Source: CAYVQU01 sp964453155 (GTDB taxonomy: Bacteria > Chloroflexota > Anaerolineae > Anaerolineales > UBA11858). From it: a stretch of 19,590 nt of DNA. Position numbers and translations under genes: made by a program. The notes under the pieces were generated by a model. That model searched no databases. It worked only from the letters and a program-made list of their open reading frames with translations, and was not told the origin of the DNA. The stretch lies in contig CAYVQU010000096.1 of NCBI GenBank assembly GCA_964453155.1, positions 1 to 19,590 of the forward strand, written 5' to 3'. This document shows positions 1 through 7,081 of the stretch, piece after piece; the first letter of the stretch is position 1, and each line of letters starts with the position of its first letter.

Positions 1-57
1 TTCAGTTCGCTTGTGCTCATGTTTTGCATGACATGGCTATTTTCGGATAGGTTCTAA

Positions 58-164
58 GTCATTCCGATGAGCAGAGCGATGAGGAATACTTGAAATGCTT
101 ATTTTTCCAATTACAGATGTGTAAAAATCATCTTTGTAGGGATTCCTCGCTGCGCTCGGAATGA
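58..164. repeat. Extragenic inverted-repeat element
   Basis: The left arm (58-87, starting GTCATTCCGATGAGCAGAGC) and right arm (142-164, ending TGCGCTCGGAATGAC) are imperfect reverse complements separated by about 54 bases. The right arm carries the CCTCGCTGCGCTCGGAATGA core that I recall from dispersed extragenic repeats in many bacterial genomes. No open frame of interest lies inside. It is probably a small non-coding dispersed repeat. Copy number cannot be judged from one window. Confidence 0.55.
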
Positions 165-325
165 CACTATTCGAACCATTCTTGAGCAAATTATGTAGCA
201 TTACATGATTGACTGGTAGAATTTTCAAAGTACGAGTTATTTGCCGCTGAGATGTCGAGTTTGTTGAGTGGTTAATTTTAGCCTATCATTTTGAACTAGA
301 TAAGGCATTAATCCATGCAAGTTCA

Positions 326-334
326 TGATATAAA
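326..334 (+). promoter_or_regulatory. Candidate extended -10 promoter for the URO-D-family gene
   Basis: TGATATAAA at 326-334 fits an extended -10 element (TGN followed by TATAAA), and no convincing -35 is present at 16-18 bases upstream. The start codon is 45 bases downstream and is preceded by AGGAG at 368-372. The rest of the first 378 bases holds only the inverted-repeat element and AT-rich DNA; I see no gene there. Confidence 0.35.
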
Positions 335-378
335 ATTGATAAACGTTTTTTAGATTCCATTCGAACCAGGAGAGTTTT

Positions 379-1518
379 ATGTCCCAAATCAACCCCATCC
401 GTTCAAAGTGGCCCGGTACGATGACTGACCGGGAACGATTCAATGCCCAGATGCACTACCAACCGGTTGACCGGTGTTTCAATATGGAATTCGGTTATTG
501 GGATGAAAATTTTACCCAATGGCCCTTATTCTACGAGAACGGAATCACCAATAATTTCGAAGCGGACATATTCTTTAATTTCGATCGCCAATACACTATT
601 GGGGGCAATATCTGGCTTTCTCCACCGTTTGCTGAGGAAGTTGTTGAAATGCGGGAAACCACTAAAGTCATCGTCAATGAAGATGGTTTGCTGGCCGAAG
701 TCCCCCTCGACGGTCATGATACCATTCCACATTTCATCAAATCCTCGATAGAAACCCCGGATGATTGGGAAAAAGTCAAAGCCGAACGATTTCGATTGAA
801 TGACCCCGACCGGGTAGTAGATGGCGCTTTTATGAAACAGCAGTGGGATCCACCCGACCGCGATTATGCTTTAGGAATTTGGGTTGGCTCGATGATCGGG
901 AAAGTGCGCGATATGCTGACTTTTGAAGGTCTGGCTTACGCCATTTACGATTATCCTAAAATGGTCGAAGATATGGTTGAAACCGCCTGTATTTTGGTCG
1001 AAAATGCTCTTGATCAAATACTACCGCATGTCGAGTTCGATTTCGCGGCGGGTTGGGAAGATATCTGTTACAAAGCCGGTCCAATTGTTTCCCCGAAGTG
1101 GTTCCGGCGGGTGATCACGCCGCGCTATCAACGCATTCATGAAAAACTCAAAGCCCACGGCATCGATATCTGGTGGGTGGATTGTGATGGGGATGTGCGT
1201 CCTATTTTAGAAGCCATGATGGATGGGGGGGTCAACTGTCTGTTCCCCTATGAAGTCAACGGGTGTGATCATCCGGCCGCGCTGCTCAACGAATACGGTA
1301 AAGATTTACGGATTATGGGGGGATTCGACAAAATCGAAATGGGGAAGGGGCGCGACGCCATTAAAGCCTACATGGAAACCCTCGGTCCCCTGGTTGAACG
1401 GGGCGGTTATATCCCATTTTGTGATCATCGCTGTCCCCCCAACGTCGACCCTGATGATTATATATATTATCTTGATCTCAAGGAGCAAATGTTTGGGAAA
1501 TTGTCTGCATTGTCCTAA
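379..1518 (+). CDS. Uroporphyrinogen decarboxylase (URO-D) family protein, MtaA-like methyltransferase type
   Basis: A 379-residue soluble protein of the URO-D superfamily, which contains HemE and the corrinoid-dependent methyltransferases (MtaA, MtbA, CmuA). Visible family traits are the WEDIC stretch at 226-230, DCDGD at 268-272 followed by a Gly/Asn-rich 'GGVNCLFPYE' segment (283-292), and the C-terminal PFCDHRCPPNV at 346-356, whose His and Cys could ligand a metal. The N-terminal RQAGRY signature of true HemE is absent, so a role in haem synthesis is unlikely. No corrinoid protein or partner methyltransferase is adjacent, so the substrate is unknown. The ATG start has AGGAG six bases upstream. 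The gene is monocistronic, converging on the thioredoxin-like gene across a palindromic terminator. The family call is firm; the methyltransferase role is inference. Confidence 0.85.
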   Translation: MSQINPIRSKWPGTMTDRERFNAQMHYQPVDRCFNMEFGYWDENFTQWPLFYENGITNNFEADIFFNFDRQYTIGGNIWLSPPFAEEVVEMRETTKVIVNEDGLLAEVPLDGHDTIPHFIKSSIETPDDWEKVKAERFRLNDPDRVVDGAFMKQQWDPPDRDYALGIWVGSMIGKVRDMLTFEGLAYAIYDYPKMVEDMVETACILVENALDQILPHVEFDFAAGWEDICYKAGPIVSPKWFRRVITPRYQRIHEKLKAHGIDIWWVDCDGDVRPILEAMMDGGVNCLFPYEVNGCDHPAALLNEYGKDLRIMGGFDKIEMGKGRDAIKAYMETLGPLVERGGYIPFCDHRCPPNVDPDDYIYYLDLKEQMFGKLSALS

Positions 1519-1527
1519 ATGTCAAAA

Positions 1528-1567
1528 AGGTCTAATTGGTCTGAAACGTTTCAGACCAATTAGACCT
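1528..1567. terminator. Perfect 40-bp palindrome, probable bidirectional terminator
   Basis: Bases 1528-1547 (AGGTCTAATTGGTCTGAAAC) are exactly reverse-complementary to 1548-1567. The element lies between two convergent genes. Read on the - strand, the hairpin is followed at once by TTTTT (complement of 1524-1528), a classic intrinsic terminator for the thioredoxin-like gene. On the + strand the T-run (about 1583-1588) lies roughly 15 bases further on, so termination there is less certain. Confidence 0.75.
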
Positions 1568-1591
1568 ATCAGACTACTGAGACTTTTTTGA

Positions 1592-2179
1592 CTAATTGAA
1601 GACCAAATCACAAGCCTCAGCCGGCATCCAGTGGGCGTCTTGTCCATCCCATTTGACATTGCAACCGATGGGGTTTGTCAGGGGGGTACTGACAGCTTTG
1701 CCAGCCAGGAGTTCGTCCAACGCGATTTCTAAATCATAAACGGAGCTTTTTTCGGCCTCGCGGGGGTTGTCAACGGCTCGACCAGTGTAGACCAGTTTGC
1801 GATCCTGATCAAATACATAGAAGTGGGGAGTCCGCAGCGCGCCGTAAGCTAAAGCCACTTCTTGAGATTCATCATAAAGATACACCCAGGGGAATTTATG
1901 TTCATCCATCCGAGCAACCATGTGATCGAAATCGTCGTCGGGATATGTATTTTTACTGTTCGAATTGATCCCAACAAATTTCACACCCTTAGGGGCATAT
2001 TTGTTTACGGTTTTGCGCGTTACTTCGTCTGATCCGATCACAAAGGGGCAATGGTTGCACGTGAAGAAAACAACCAGAAATTTACTACTTGCGAAATCTA
2101 TGAGTTCGTAAGTCTTCCCGTCGGTCGCGGGGAGTTTGAATTCTTTGGCATTGTCGCCAATTTGAAGAGTGAAAGCCAT
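1592..2179 (-). CDS. Thioredoxin-like/redoxin family protein
   Basis: A 195-residue cytoplasmic protein of the thioredoxin fold (AhpC-TSA/redoxin class). The active-site motif CNHC is at 41-44, directly after the hydrophobic strand FLVVFF, and is followed by Pro45. The cis-Pro strand RTPHFYVFD is at 116-124, and a further Cys occurs in the C-terminal GCNVKW (172-177). There is no signal peptide or membrane anchor, so it differs from periplasmic TlpA/ResA. The likely role is a cytosolic thiol-disulfide oxidoreductase or thiol peroxidase; the substrate is unknown. AAGGAG lies seven bases before the ATG, giving a clear start. The gene follows the aminotransferase gene on the same strand after 88 bases and may be co-transcribed with it. 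Family assignment is strong; peroxidase versus reductase activity is undecided. Confidence 0.85.
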   Translation of the reverse strand: MAFTLQIGDNAKEFKLPATDGKTYELIDFASSKFLVVFFTCNHCPFVIGSDEVTRKTVNKYAPKGVKFVGINSNSKNTYPDDDFDHMVARMDEHKFPWVYLYDESQEVALAYGALRTPHFYVFDQDRKLVYTGRAVDNPREAEKSSVYDLEIALDELLAGKAVSTPLTNPIGCNVKWDGQDAHWMPAEACDLVFN

Positions 2180-2267
2180 TTTTTTCTCCTTGAATAGTTA
2201 TAAGTATTTGACGGTTTGAAGTTGAATCTATTTTATCATTCCTGATAACTAAAAATTTGGATCATGA

Positions 2268-3548
2268 TCAAAGTGATCCGAAATATTTTGCCATCCTTTC
2301 GCAGGCCAGGGCGATATTTGGACAACACGATGTGACGATTTCTTCCGGCGAATAGTGGGGATTTGCCATGGAATACTCCAACGCCAGCTGACCATCAAAA
2401 TCACAGGTTGCCAATCGTAACCCCAGATTTTTGGGTTGATCGCCAAAGGCTGTACCGGGTAATGTGGCAATCGATTGCTTGGTAAGGAGATCAGTAGCGA
2501 GATCTTCACTGGTGTGAATGCCCCGTGATTTGAGCAGATCTGTGAAGATATCGAAGTTAGGATATAAGTAGAAACCACCATCTAGAGTGGGATAAGATAT
2601 ACCCATTGAGATAAGTTGATCTCGAACATAATGAGTAATCTGGCGATGGATTAGAGTGCAGTTTAGGATATAGGTTTCGATCGCTGGGGAGTTTTGGAAC
2701 GCGGCCAGCGCAGCATATTGGATTGGGGCTGAGGTCGTTGACCAGGTTTCGCTGGCAATCCGCACGATCGAGTGGAATACGTTATCTAACTGTTTCGGGA
2801 AAATTCCAATTCCCAACCGATACCCGCCCAACGATAAAAACTTTGACAACCCTGAAGTGATGATGGTCCCTTCCGGGTAGTATGTGGCAATACTTTGGTG
2901 CGCGCACCGGTGATGAACCAAACCATAGATTTCATCAGATATGATAACGATGCCATGCTTTCGACAAATTTCTGCTAAACCGCGCAATTGCTCTGCGGTT
3001 GGACTTAACCCAGTGGGGTTATTGGGGTAGTTTAGGAGTAATTTTTTCGGGTTTTTACCCATTTTTTGACTGGCTGTAATAACACTTTCTAGTTGGTCAG
3101 GCGTCGGGTGATAGTTTTCTTCAATTTGGGTGGGGATTTTTATGATCTGGTCGCCCAACAAAGTAGCTTGCGGAGCATAACTGACCCAAGCCGGAATTGA
3201 GAGTAGCAAATCTCCCACGATAGCCATCTGAATATCAAAAATAAGCTCTTTACTTCCGGGTCCAATGATGACGTTAGAATTATCGATCTCAAATTGAGTT
3301 TTCCAAAAATTAGCGACAGCTTGGCGCAAATCAGGTAGGCCGGCACTGGGTAAATAGTGGTTTTGTCCCACATTGGCCTGCAATGCTGCCGCGATCTCAG
3401 GATGAACTGGGAACGGCGCTTGCCCAAACCCTAAATGTAGGACCGACTGGCCTTGTCGGCGTGCGGTGACAACCTGTTCATTGATCGCTAGAGTGGGCGA
3501 AAAACTCAGCTTTTCAACTGATGGTCGAATTTTTGGTGATAAATTCAT
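2268..3548 (-). CDS. Class I/II PLP-dependent aminotransferase
   Basis: A 426-residue fold-type I aminotransferase. From the chosen start: NNPTG at 176-180, the PLP-binding Asp and Tyr in ISDEIY at 203-208, the Schiff-base lysine in SGLSKF (K236), and GGYRLG with the phosphate-binding Arg (R244). These are the standard aspartate/aromatic/alanine aminotransferase residues; substrate specificity cannot be read from them. The frame is open upstream to 3707. I chose the ATG at 3548 because it has AAAGGG just upstream, because family similarity begins there, and because a perfect -10 box (TATAAT, 3603-3598 on the - strand) lies between the two possible starts. The neighbours (thioredoxin-like protein, lysoplasmalogenase) do not point to a pathway. 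Confidence 0.88.
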   Translation of the reverse strand: MNLSPKIRPSVEKLSFSPTLAINEQVVTARRQGQSVLHLGFGQAPFPVHPEIAAALQANVGQNHYLPSAGLPDLRQAVANFWKTQFEIDNSNVIIGPGSKELIFDIQMAIVGDLLLSIPAWVSYAPQATLLGDQIIKIPTQIEENYHPTPDQLESVITASQKMGKNPKKLLLNYPNNPTGLSPTAEQLRGLAEICRKHGIVIISDEIYGLVHHRCAHQSIATYYPEGTIITSGLSKFLSLGGYRLGIGIFPKQLDNVFHSIVRIASETWSTTSAPIQYAALAAFQNSPAIETYILNCTLIHRQITHYVRDQLISMGISYPTLDGGFYLYPNFDIFTDLLKSRGIHTSEDLATDLLTKQSIATLPGTAFGDQPKNLGLRLATCDFDGQLALEYSMANPHYSPEEIVTSCCPNIALACERMAKYFGSL

Positions 3549-3861
3549 GGAGTACCCTTTTTCGTTACGTGTAAATTGGTCATGCAGATCCAGTAATATT
3601 ATATCGGCCTTCGCTAGTCTTACCGCCCAAGGTTTGAAAAAATGCGCCCAGTCCCCAAGGTTTTTCGCGAAAAGGATTGAACCTGCAAGCTGCAATCCTA
3701 ATGACAACTTCCGATCACTAGAAAATCCCTGGAGCCCCTGGGGTCTGTTTTACACAATTTCTCCTGCGCTACAAAACTTGAATCCTTCCAAAAATCGACA
3801 AATCGGTTCAGATGACTTTGATATACTTACTCTGGAGTAAACATTATTGTATGGAGGCAGC
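3549..3861. other. Divergent intergenic region without a gene
   Basis: This 313-base stretch separates the divergent aminotransferase and lysoplasmalogenase genes. It contains the TATAAT box facing left (3598-3603) and, facing right, TATACT at 3822-3827 with only a weak -35. The frames crossing it lack ribosome-binding sites and recognisable protein motifs. I see no RNA gene or strong palindrome. Confidence 0.5.
3598..3603 (-). promoter_or_regulatory. Candidate -10 box for the aminotransferase gene
   Basis: Read on the - strand this is TATAAT, a perfect consensus, about 50 bases upstream of the chosen ATG at 3548. No good -35 lies 16-18 bases further up, so it is a partial match. It supports the shorter N-terminus of the aminotransferase. 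Confidence 0.35.
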
Positions 3862-4560
3862 ATGATACTTCTGGGACTGGCAGGAATATTTGCAATATTG
3901 GAATGGATTGGTGAGTATCAAGGCAGACAACGGCTGATTTTTTTGACCAAGCCCATGGCAATGATTTGCTTAATTGCCTGGTTCTGGTCATTTTTAGACT
4001 TGAGCAGTTATATTGAAGCCGCGGACCTGTTTCCATTAGGATGGTTCTTGATTGGCTTAGTGTTCTGTCTGGCCGGAGATATTTTTCTGATGCTGCCACC
4101 GGGGCGATTTTTCTTGCCCGGTTTGGTCGTTTTTCTGTTGGGGCATGTTTTTTATATCATTGGATTTGGCAAACTATTACCACCACCAGGATCCTATGCT
4201 CCGGCCCTAATTCTGGCTCTTCTCGTGCTAATAGTAGCCCTTTCAATATATCAAAAGCTGATTGAAGGGATGGTGCGCACTGACACCGAAAAGATGAAAC
4301 TCCCAGTAACCATATATTCGGTTGTCATCACCCTCATGTTGCTATCTGCTTTCAATACAAATTTTTTACTCGAGTGGCATTATTTTTCAGCCTGGTTGGT
4401 TAGTTTGGGCGCTTTATCATTCTATTTTTCAGATATTTTGAACGCCTGGGTTCGATTTCGCGCGCCGCTGCCCAATGGCCGCGTCTTCATCATGGTGACG
4501 TATCATCTGGGTCAACTGGGGTTGGCAGCCGGCGTTGCTCTTCATTTTAAAGTTGGGTAA
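3862..4560 (+). CDS. YhhN/TMEM86-family membrane protein (lysoplasmalogenase-like)
   Basis: A 232-residue integral membrane protein with about seven or eight hydrophobic segments. Family hallmarks are KPMAM at 30-34, the segment FCLAGDIFLMLPP (68-80) with the conserved Gly-Asp, GHVFYI at 94-99, and VTYHLGQ near the C-terminus. Characterised members (TMEM86B, Legionella YhhN) hydrolyse the vinyl-ether bond of lysoplasmalogens; whether this one does is inference. A TTG at 3847 could also start the frame, but GGAGG at 3853-3857 lies just upstream of the ATG at 3862, which is therefore chosen. The gene stands alone, divergent from the aminotransferase and followed by the ppk promoter. If active, it would act in membrane ether-lipid turnover, which fits a bacterium making plasmalogens, but nothing else here shows that. 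Confidence 0.8.
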   Translation: MILLGLAGIFAILEWIGEYQGRQRLIFLTKPMAMICLIAWFWSFLDLSSYIEAADLFPLGWFLIGLVFCLAGDIFLMLPPGRFFLPGLVVFLLGHVFYIIGFGKLLPPPGSYAPALILALLVLIVALSIYQKLIEGMVRTDTEKMKLPVTIYSVVITLMLLSAFNTNFLLEWHYFSAWLVSLGALSFYFSDILNAWVRFRAPLPNGRVFIMVTYHLGQLGLAAGVALHFKVG

Positions 4561-4593
4561 GCAGGACCGCGTTGCCAACAACCCCACCGGGAG

Positions 4594-4622
4594 TTGACTC
4601 TGGTTAGCAATAATTGTATAGT
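4594..4622 (+). promoter_or_regulatory. Sigma-70-type promoter for the ppk operon
   Basis: TTGACT (4594-4599) and TATAGT (4617-4622) are separated by 17 bases, close to consensus on both boxes and spacing. Transcription would start near 4629, giving a leader of about 22 bases to the ATG at 4651. The site lies just after the lysoplasmalogenase stop codon. Confidence 0.65.
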
Positions 4623-4650
4623 TACATAAACTTCGTTGTGGAAATTAATT

Positions 4651-7080
4651 ATGACTGCCAAGCGTAAATCGTATTCAAGTGAATTTAAAGTCTCAACACT
4701 CCAGCATTGGTTGGAGTCGGCTAAATCCCAAGCTCAGGTTGAACGCGATTTGGGGATTAGTTCTGGTTCCCTAAGTCGTTGGAAACGACAATTTAATTTC
4801 GATGGTACTCAAACTGCCCCGGACTTAGAGGAAGAAAATGTTCCCAATTCATCCCCGGTAGAAAAAAAATTAGAGGTATCAATGGACCCCACAAACAACG
4901 AACCAACTGAATTTCAAACTGATCTCCAAGCTGAAACGCAGTCTGAGGTTGAGTTATCACAATCGGTCTCCGAGCAGGATTTCGACTTAAAAGACCCCAG
5001 CTACTATATCAACCGTGAATTAAGTATGTTGGATTTTCAACGACGGGTATTTGACGAAGCCCGGGATGAAAATAATCCACTATTGGAACGGGTAAAATTT
5101 TTAGCCATTGTCGGTTCCAACCTGGATGAGTTTTTTATGGTCCGAGTGGGCGGTTTGAAGATGCAAGTTGATGCCGGAGTGGTAGATTTTTCAATCGATG
5201 GGCAAACCCCAGCCGAACAATTAGCAACCGTCCGCAAAGAAGCGGCGAAGATTATGGCCGCAGCCAGTAAATATTGGGCTGCTGACCTCAAACCCAAACT
5301 TGATGAAAAGGGCATTCATGTCCTACGCTACGCCGAACTATCCGATAAACAGCGGGATAACGTCCTCAACTATTTCGAGGAAGTTGTCTTCCCGGTTCTC
5401 ACCCCATTGGCTTTTGATCCTGGGCATCCATTTCCGTATATCTCTAACCTAAGCCTCAACCTGGCTGTTTTAATTCGAGACAATAAAGGCCAAGAGCACT
5501 TCGCTCGCGTGAAAGTGCCTGCTTTGCTGCCGCGGTACGTGCCAATTAAGCGCTCATCTGGCGGTGTCCGTAAAGATGGAACTGTGCCGCATCATCACTA
5601 TTTTGTCTTATTAGAAGAATTAATTGTTAATAATATCCACACCCTATTCCCTGGGATGGAGATCATCGAGGTGTATCCCTTCCGGGTGACCCGCAATGCC
5701 GATTTTGTAATCCAGGAGCTAGAAGCCGACGATTTGCTCGAAACCATGGAAGAAAGTGTTAAAGAGCGGCGATTTGGATCAGTAGTGCGGTTGTGTATTA
5801 CCGCCGACATGCCCAAACGGATCCAAAATATTTTGGCCCTCAATCTGGAGGTTGACCCCAACGATATCTATAACTTAAATACACCTTTGGGCATTTCGAG
5901 TCTATTTGAACTCTATGGGATTGAGCGTTACGATCTTAAATTCGTTACCCATGTCCCCCCCGTCGTCCCCGAGTTAGCCCTGGTCGAATCCCCCGACGCC
6001 ACTGATGAATCGATTTTCGCGGCAATTCGCCGGGAAAACATTCTCATTCATTTACCCTATGATTCCTTCACTCCGGTAGTCGAGTTTTTACGCGCGGCGG
6101 CCCGCGATCCCAATGTTTTAGCCATCAAGCAGACCCTCTATCGGGCTGGGCGCAACTCGCCCATTGTCCAAGCTTTACTGGAAGCCCGGCGAGACTACGG
6201 CAAACAAGTCGCGGTTTTGGTTGAACTGAAGGCTCGTTTTGACGAAGAGAGCAATATCGGTTGGGCCAAAGTGTTGGAATCGGAAGGCGTCCATGTTGTT
6301 TACGGCCTGGTCGGTTTAAAAACGCACTCCAAGATATGTATGGTCATCCGTCGGGAGGGGGAGGGGATTCGGCGGTATATCCATTTAGGGACCGGTAACT
6401 ACAACGCCGTCACCGCCCACCTTTATGAAGATATGGGAATGTTCACTGCTGACAAACAAATTGGGGCCGATGCTTCTGATTTGTTCAATTATTTGACCGG
6501 CTACTCATCCAAAAAAGAGTATCGCAAATTGTGGATCGCTCCGGTAACCTTACGCAAACGAATGGTCGCGGGGATCAAGCGCGAAATTAAACACGCCCTG
6601 GCTGGTCGATCTGCTCGCCTGATCTTCAAGATGAATTCTTTAGCCGACAAGCCCATCATCAAGCTCCTCTACGAGGCCTCTCAAGCCGGGGTTCAGATCG
6701 ACCTCTTTGTGCGCGGAATTTGTTGTCTCCGGGCCGGGTTGCCGGGTATCAGTGAAAATATCCGGGTGATCAGTGTCGTGGGGCGCTATCTGGAACACAG
6801 CCGGATTTACTATTTCCAGAATGATGGTGAACCAGAAATCTATATGGGTAGTGCCGACCTGATGCCGCGCAATCTTAACCGGCGGGTTGAGGTCGTTTTC
6901 CCGGTCGAAAAGCCCGAGCACATCCAGTTTATTCGCGATGAAATTCTAGAAACCTATCTGCGGGATAACACCAAGGCCCGGCAAATGCAGCCGGATGGCA
7001 CCTATAAATTCATCCAACCCGAGGCAGATGCGAACAATGTAATCGCCCAATCCAAATTCTTGGAAATGCGTTCACACTAA
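4651..7080 (+). CDS. ppk1: Polyphosphate kinase 1 with N-terminal transposase-type helix-turn-helix
   Basis: 809 residues; makes inorganic polyphosphate from ATP, reversibly, through a phosphohistidine intermediate. The kinase begins at YYINRELSMLDFQRRV (118-133) and continues through LDEFFMVRVGG (159-168), the IKQTLYRAG segment (492-500), LVELKARFDEE (523-533), KTHSK with the phospho-accepting His559, and LEHSR with the second conserved His716. All core motifs appear intact. Residues 4-50 are not part of normal Ppk1: KRKSYSSEFK followed by LGISSGSLSRWKRQF resembles the HTH of IS3-type OrfA transposases. A low-complexity acidic linker (about 55-112) joins the two. The ATG at 4651 has only a weak ribosome-binding site. 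A second in-frame ATG at 4882 (Met78) has GAGG six bases upstream and would give a normal-sized 732-residue Ppk1. It is the first gene of ppk-CHAD-sixA. Kinase call near certain; N-terminal function unknown. Confidence 0.95.
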   Translation: MTAKRKSYSSEFKVSTLQHWLESAKSQAQVERDLGISSGSLSRWKRQFNFDGTQTAPDLEEENVPNSSPVEKKLEVSMDPTNNEPTEFQTDLQAETQSEVELSQSVSEQDFDLKDPSYYINRELSMLDFQRRVFDEARDENNPLLERVKFLAIVGSNLDEFFMVRVGGLKMQVDAGVVDFSIDGQTPAEQLATVRKEAAKIMAAASKYWAADLKPKLDEKGIHVLRYAELSDKQRDNVLNYFEEVVFPVLTPLAFDPGHPFPYISNLSLNLAVLIRDNKGQEHFARVKVPALLPRYVPIKRSSGGVRKDGTVPHHHYFVLLEELIVNNIHTLFPGMEIIEVYPFRVTRNADFVIQELEADDLLETMEESVKERRFGSVVRLCITADMPKRIQNILALNLEVDPNDIYNLNTPLGISSLFELYGIERYDLKFVTHVPPVVPELALVESPDATDESIFAAIRRENILIHLPYDSFTPVVEFLRAAARDPNVLAIKQTLYRAGRNSPIVQALLEARRDYGKQVAVLVELKARFDEESNIGWAKVLESEGVHVVYGLVGLKTHSKICMVIRREGEGIRRYIHLGTGNYNAVTAHLYEDMGMFTADKQIGADASDLFNYLTGYSSKKEYRKLWIAPVTLRKRMVAGIKREIKHALAGRSARLIFKMNSLADKPIIKLLYEASQAGVQIDLFVRGICCLRAGLPGISENIRVISVVGRYLEHSRIYYFQNDGEPEIYMGSADLMPRNLNRRVEVVFPVEKPEHIQFIRDEILETYLRDNTKARQMQPDGTYKFIQPEADANNVIAQSKFLEMRSH
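4873..4884 (+). promoter_or_regulatory. Internal ribosome-binding site and alternative Ppk1 start
   Basis: GAGG at 4873-4876 is followed after six bases by an in-frame ATG (4882-4884). It would start a 732-residue Ppk1 without the helix-turn-helix. A run of eight A (4862-4869) lies just upstream. The spacing is better than that at the upstream ATG, so both forms may be made. Confidence 0.45.
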
Positions 7081-7081
7081 A

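Noticed and set aside
379..1518. HemE (haem biosynthesis uroporphyrinogen decarboxylase)
   Set aside because: The RQAGRY N-terminal signature is missing and the C-terminal His/Cys motif fits the methyltransferase side of the superfamily.
3549..3707. N-terminal extension of the aminotransferase (start at 3707)
   Set aside because: No ribosome-binding site, no family similarity, and a -10 box lies inside it. The ATG at 3548 has AAAGGG upstream.
3466..3840. 124-codon open frame on the + strand
   Set aside because: Largely antisense to the aminotransferase, with no motif or ribosome-binding site; treated as a shadow.
4651..4880. Intact IS3-type insertion sequence at the start of ppk
   Set aside because: Only the HTH segment resembles a transposase. 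There is no orfB, no catalytic DDE domain, no terminal inverted repeats and no target duplication that I can see; the frame runs straight into Ppk1.
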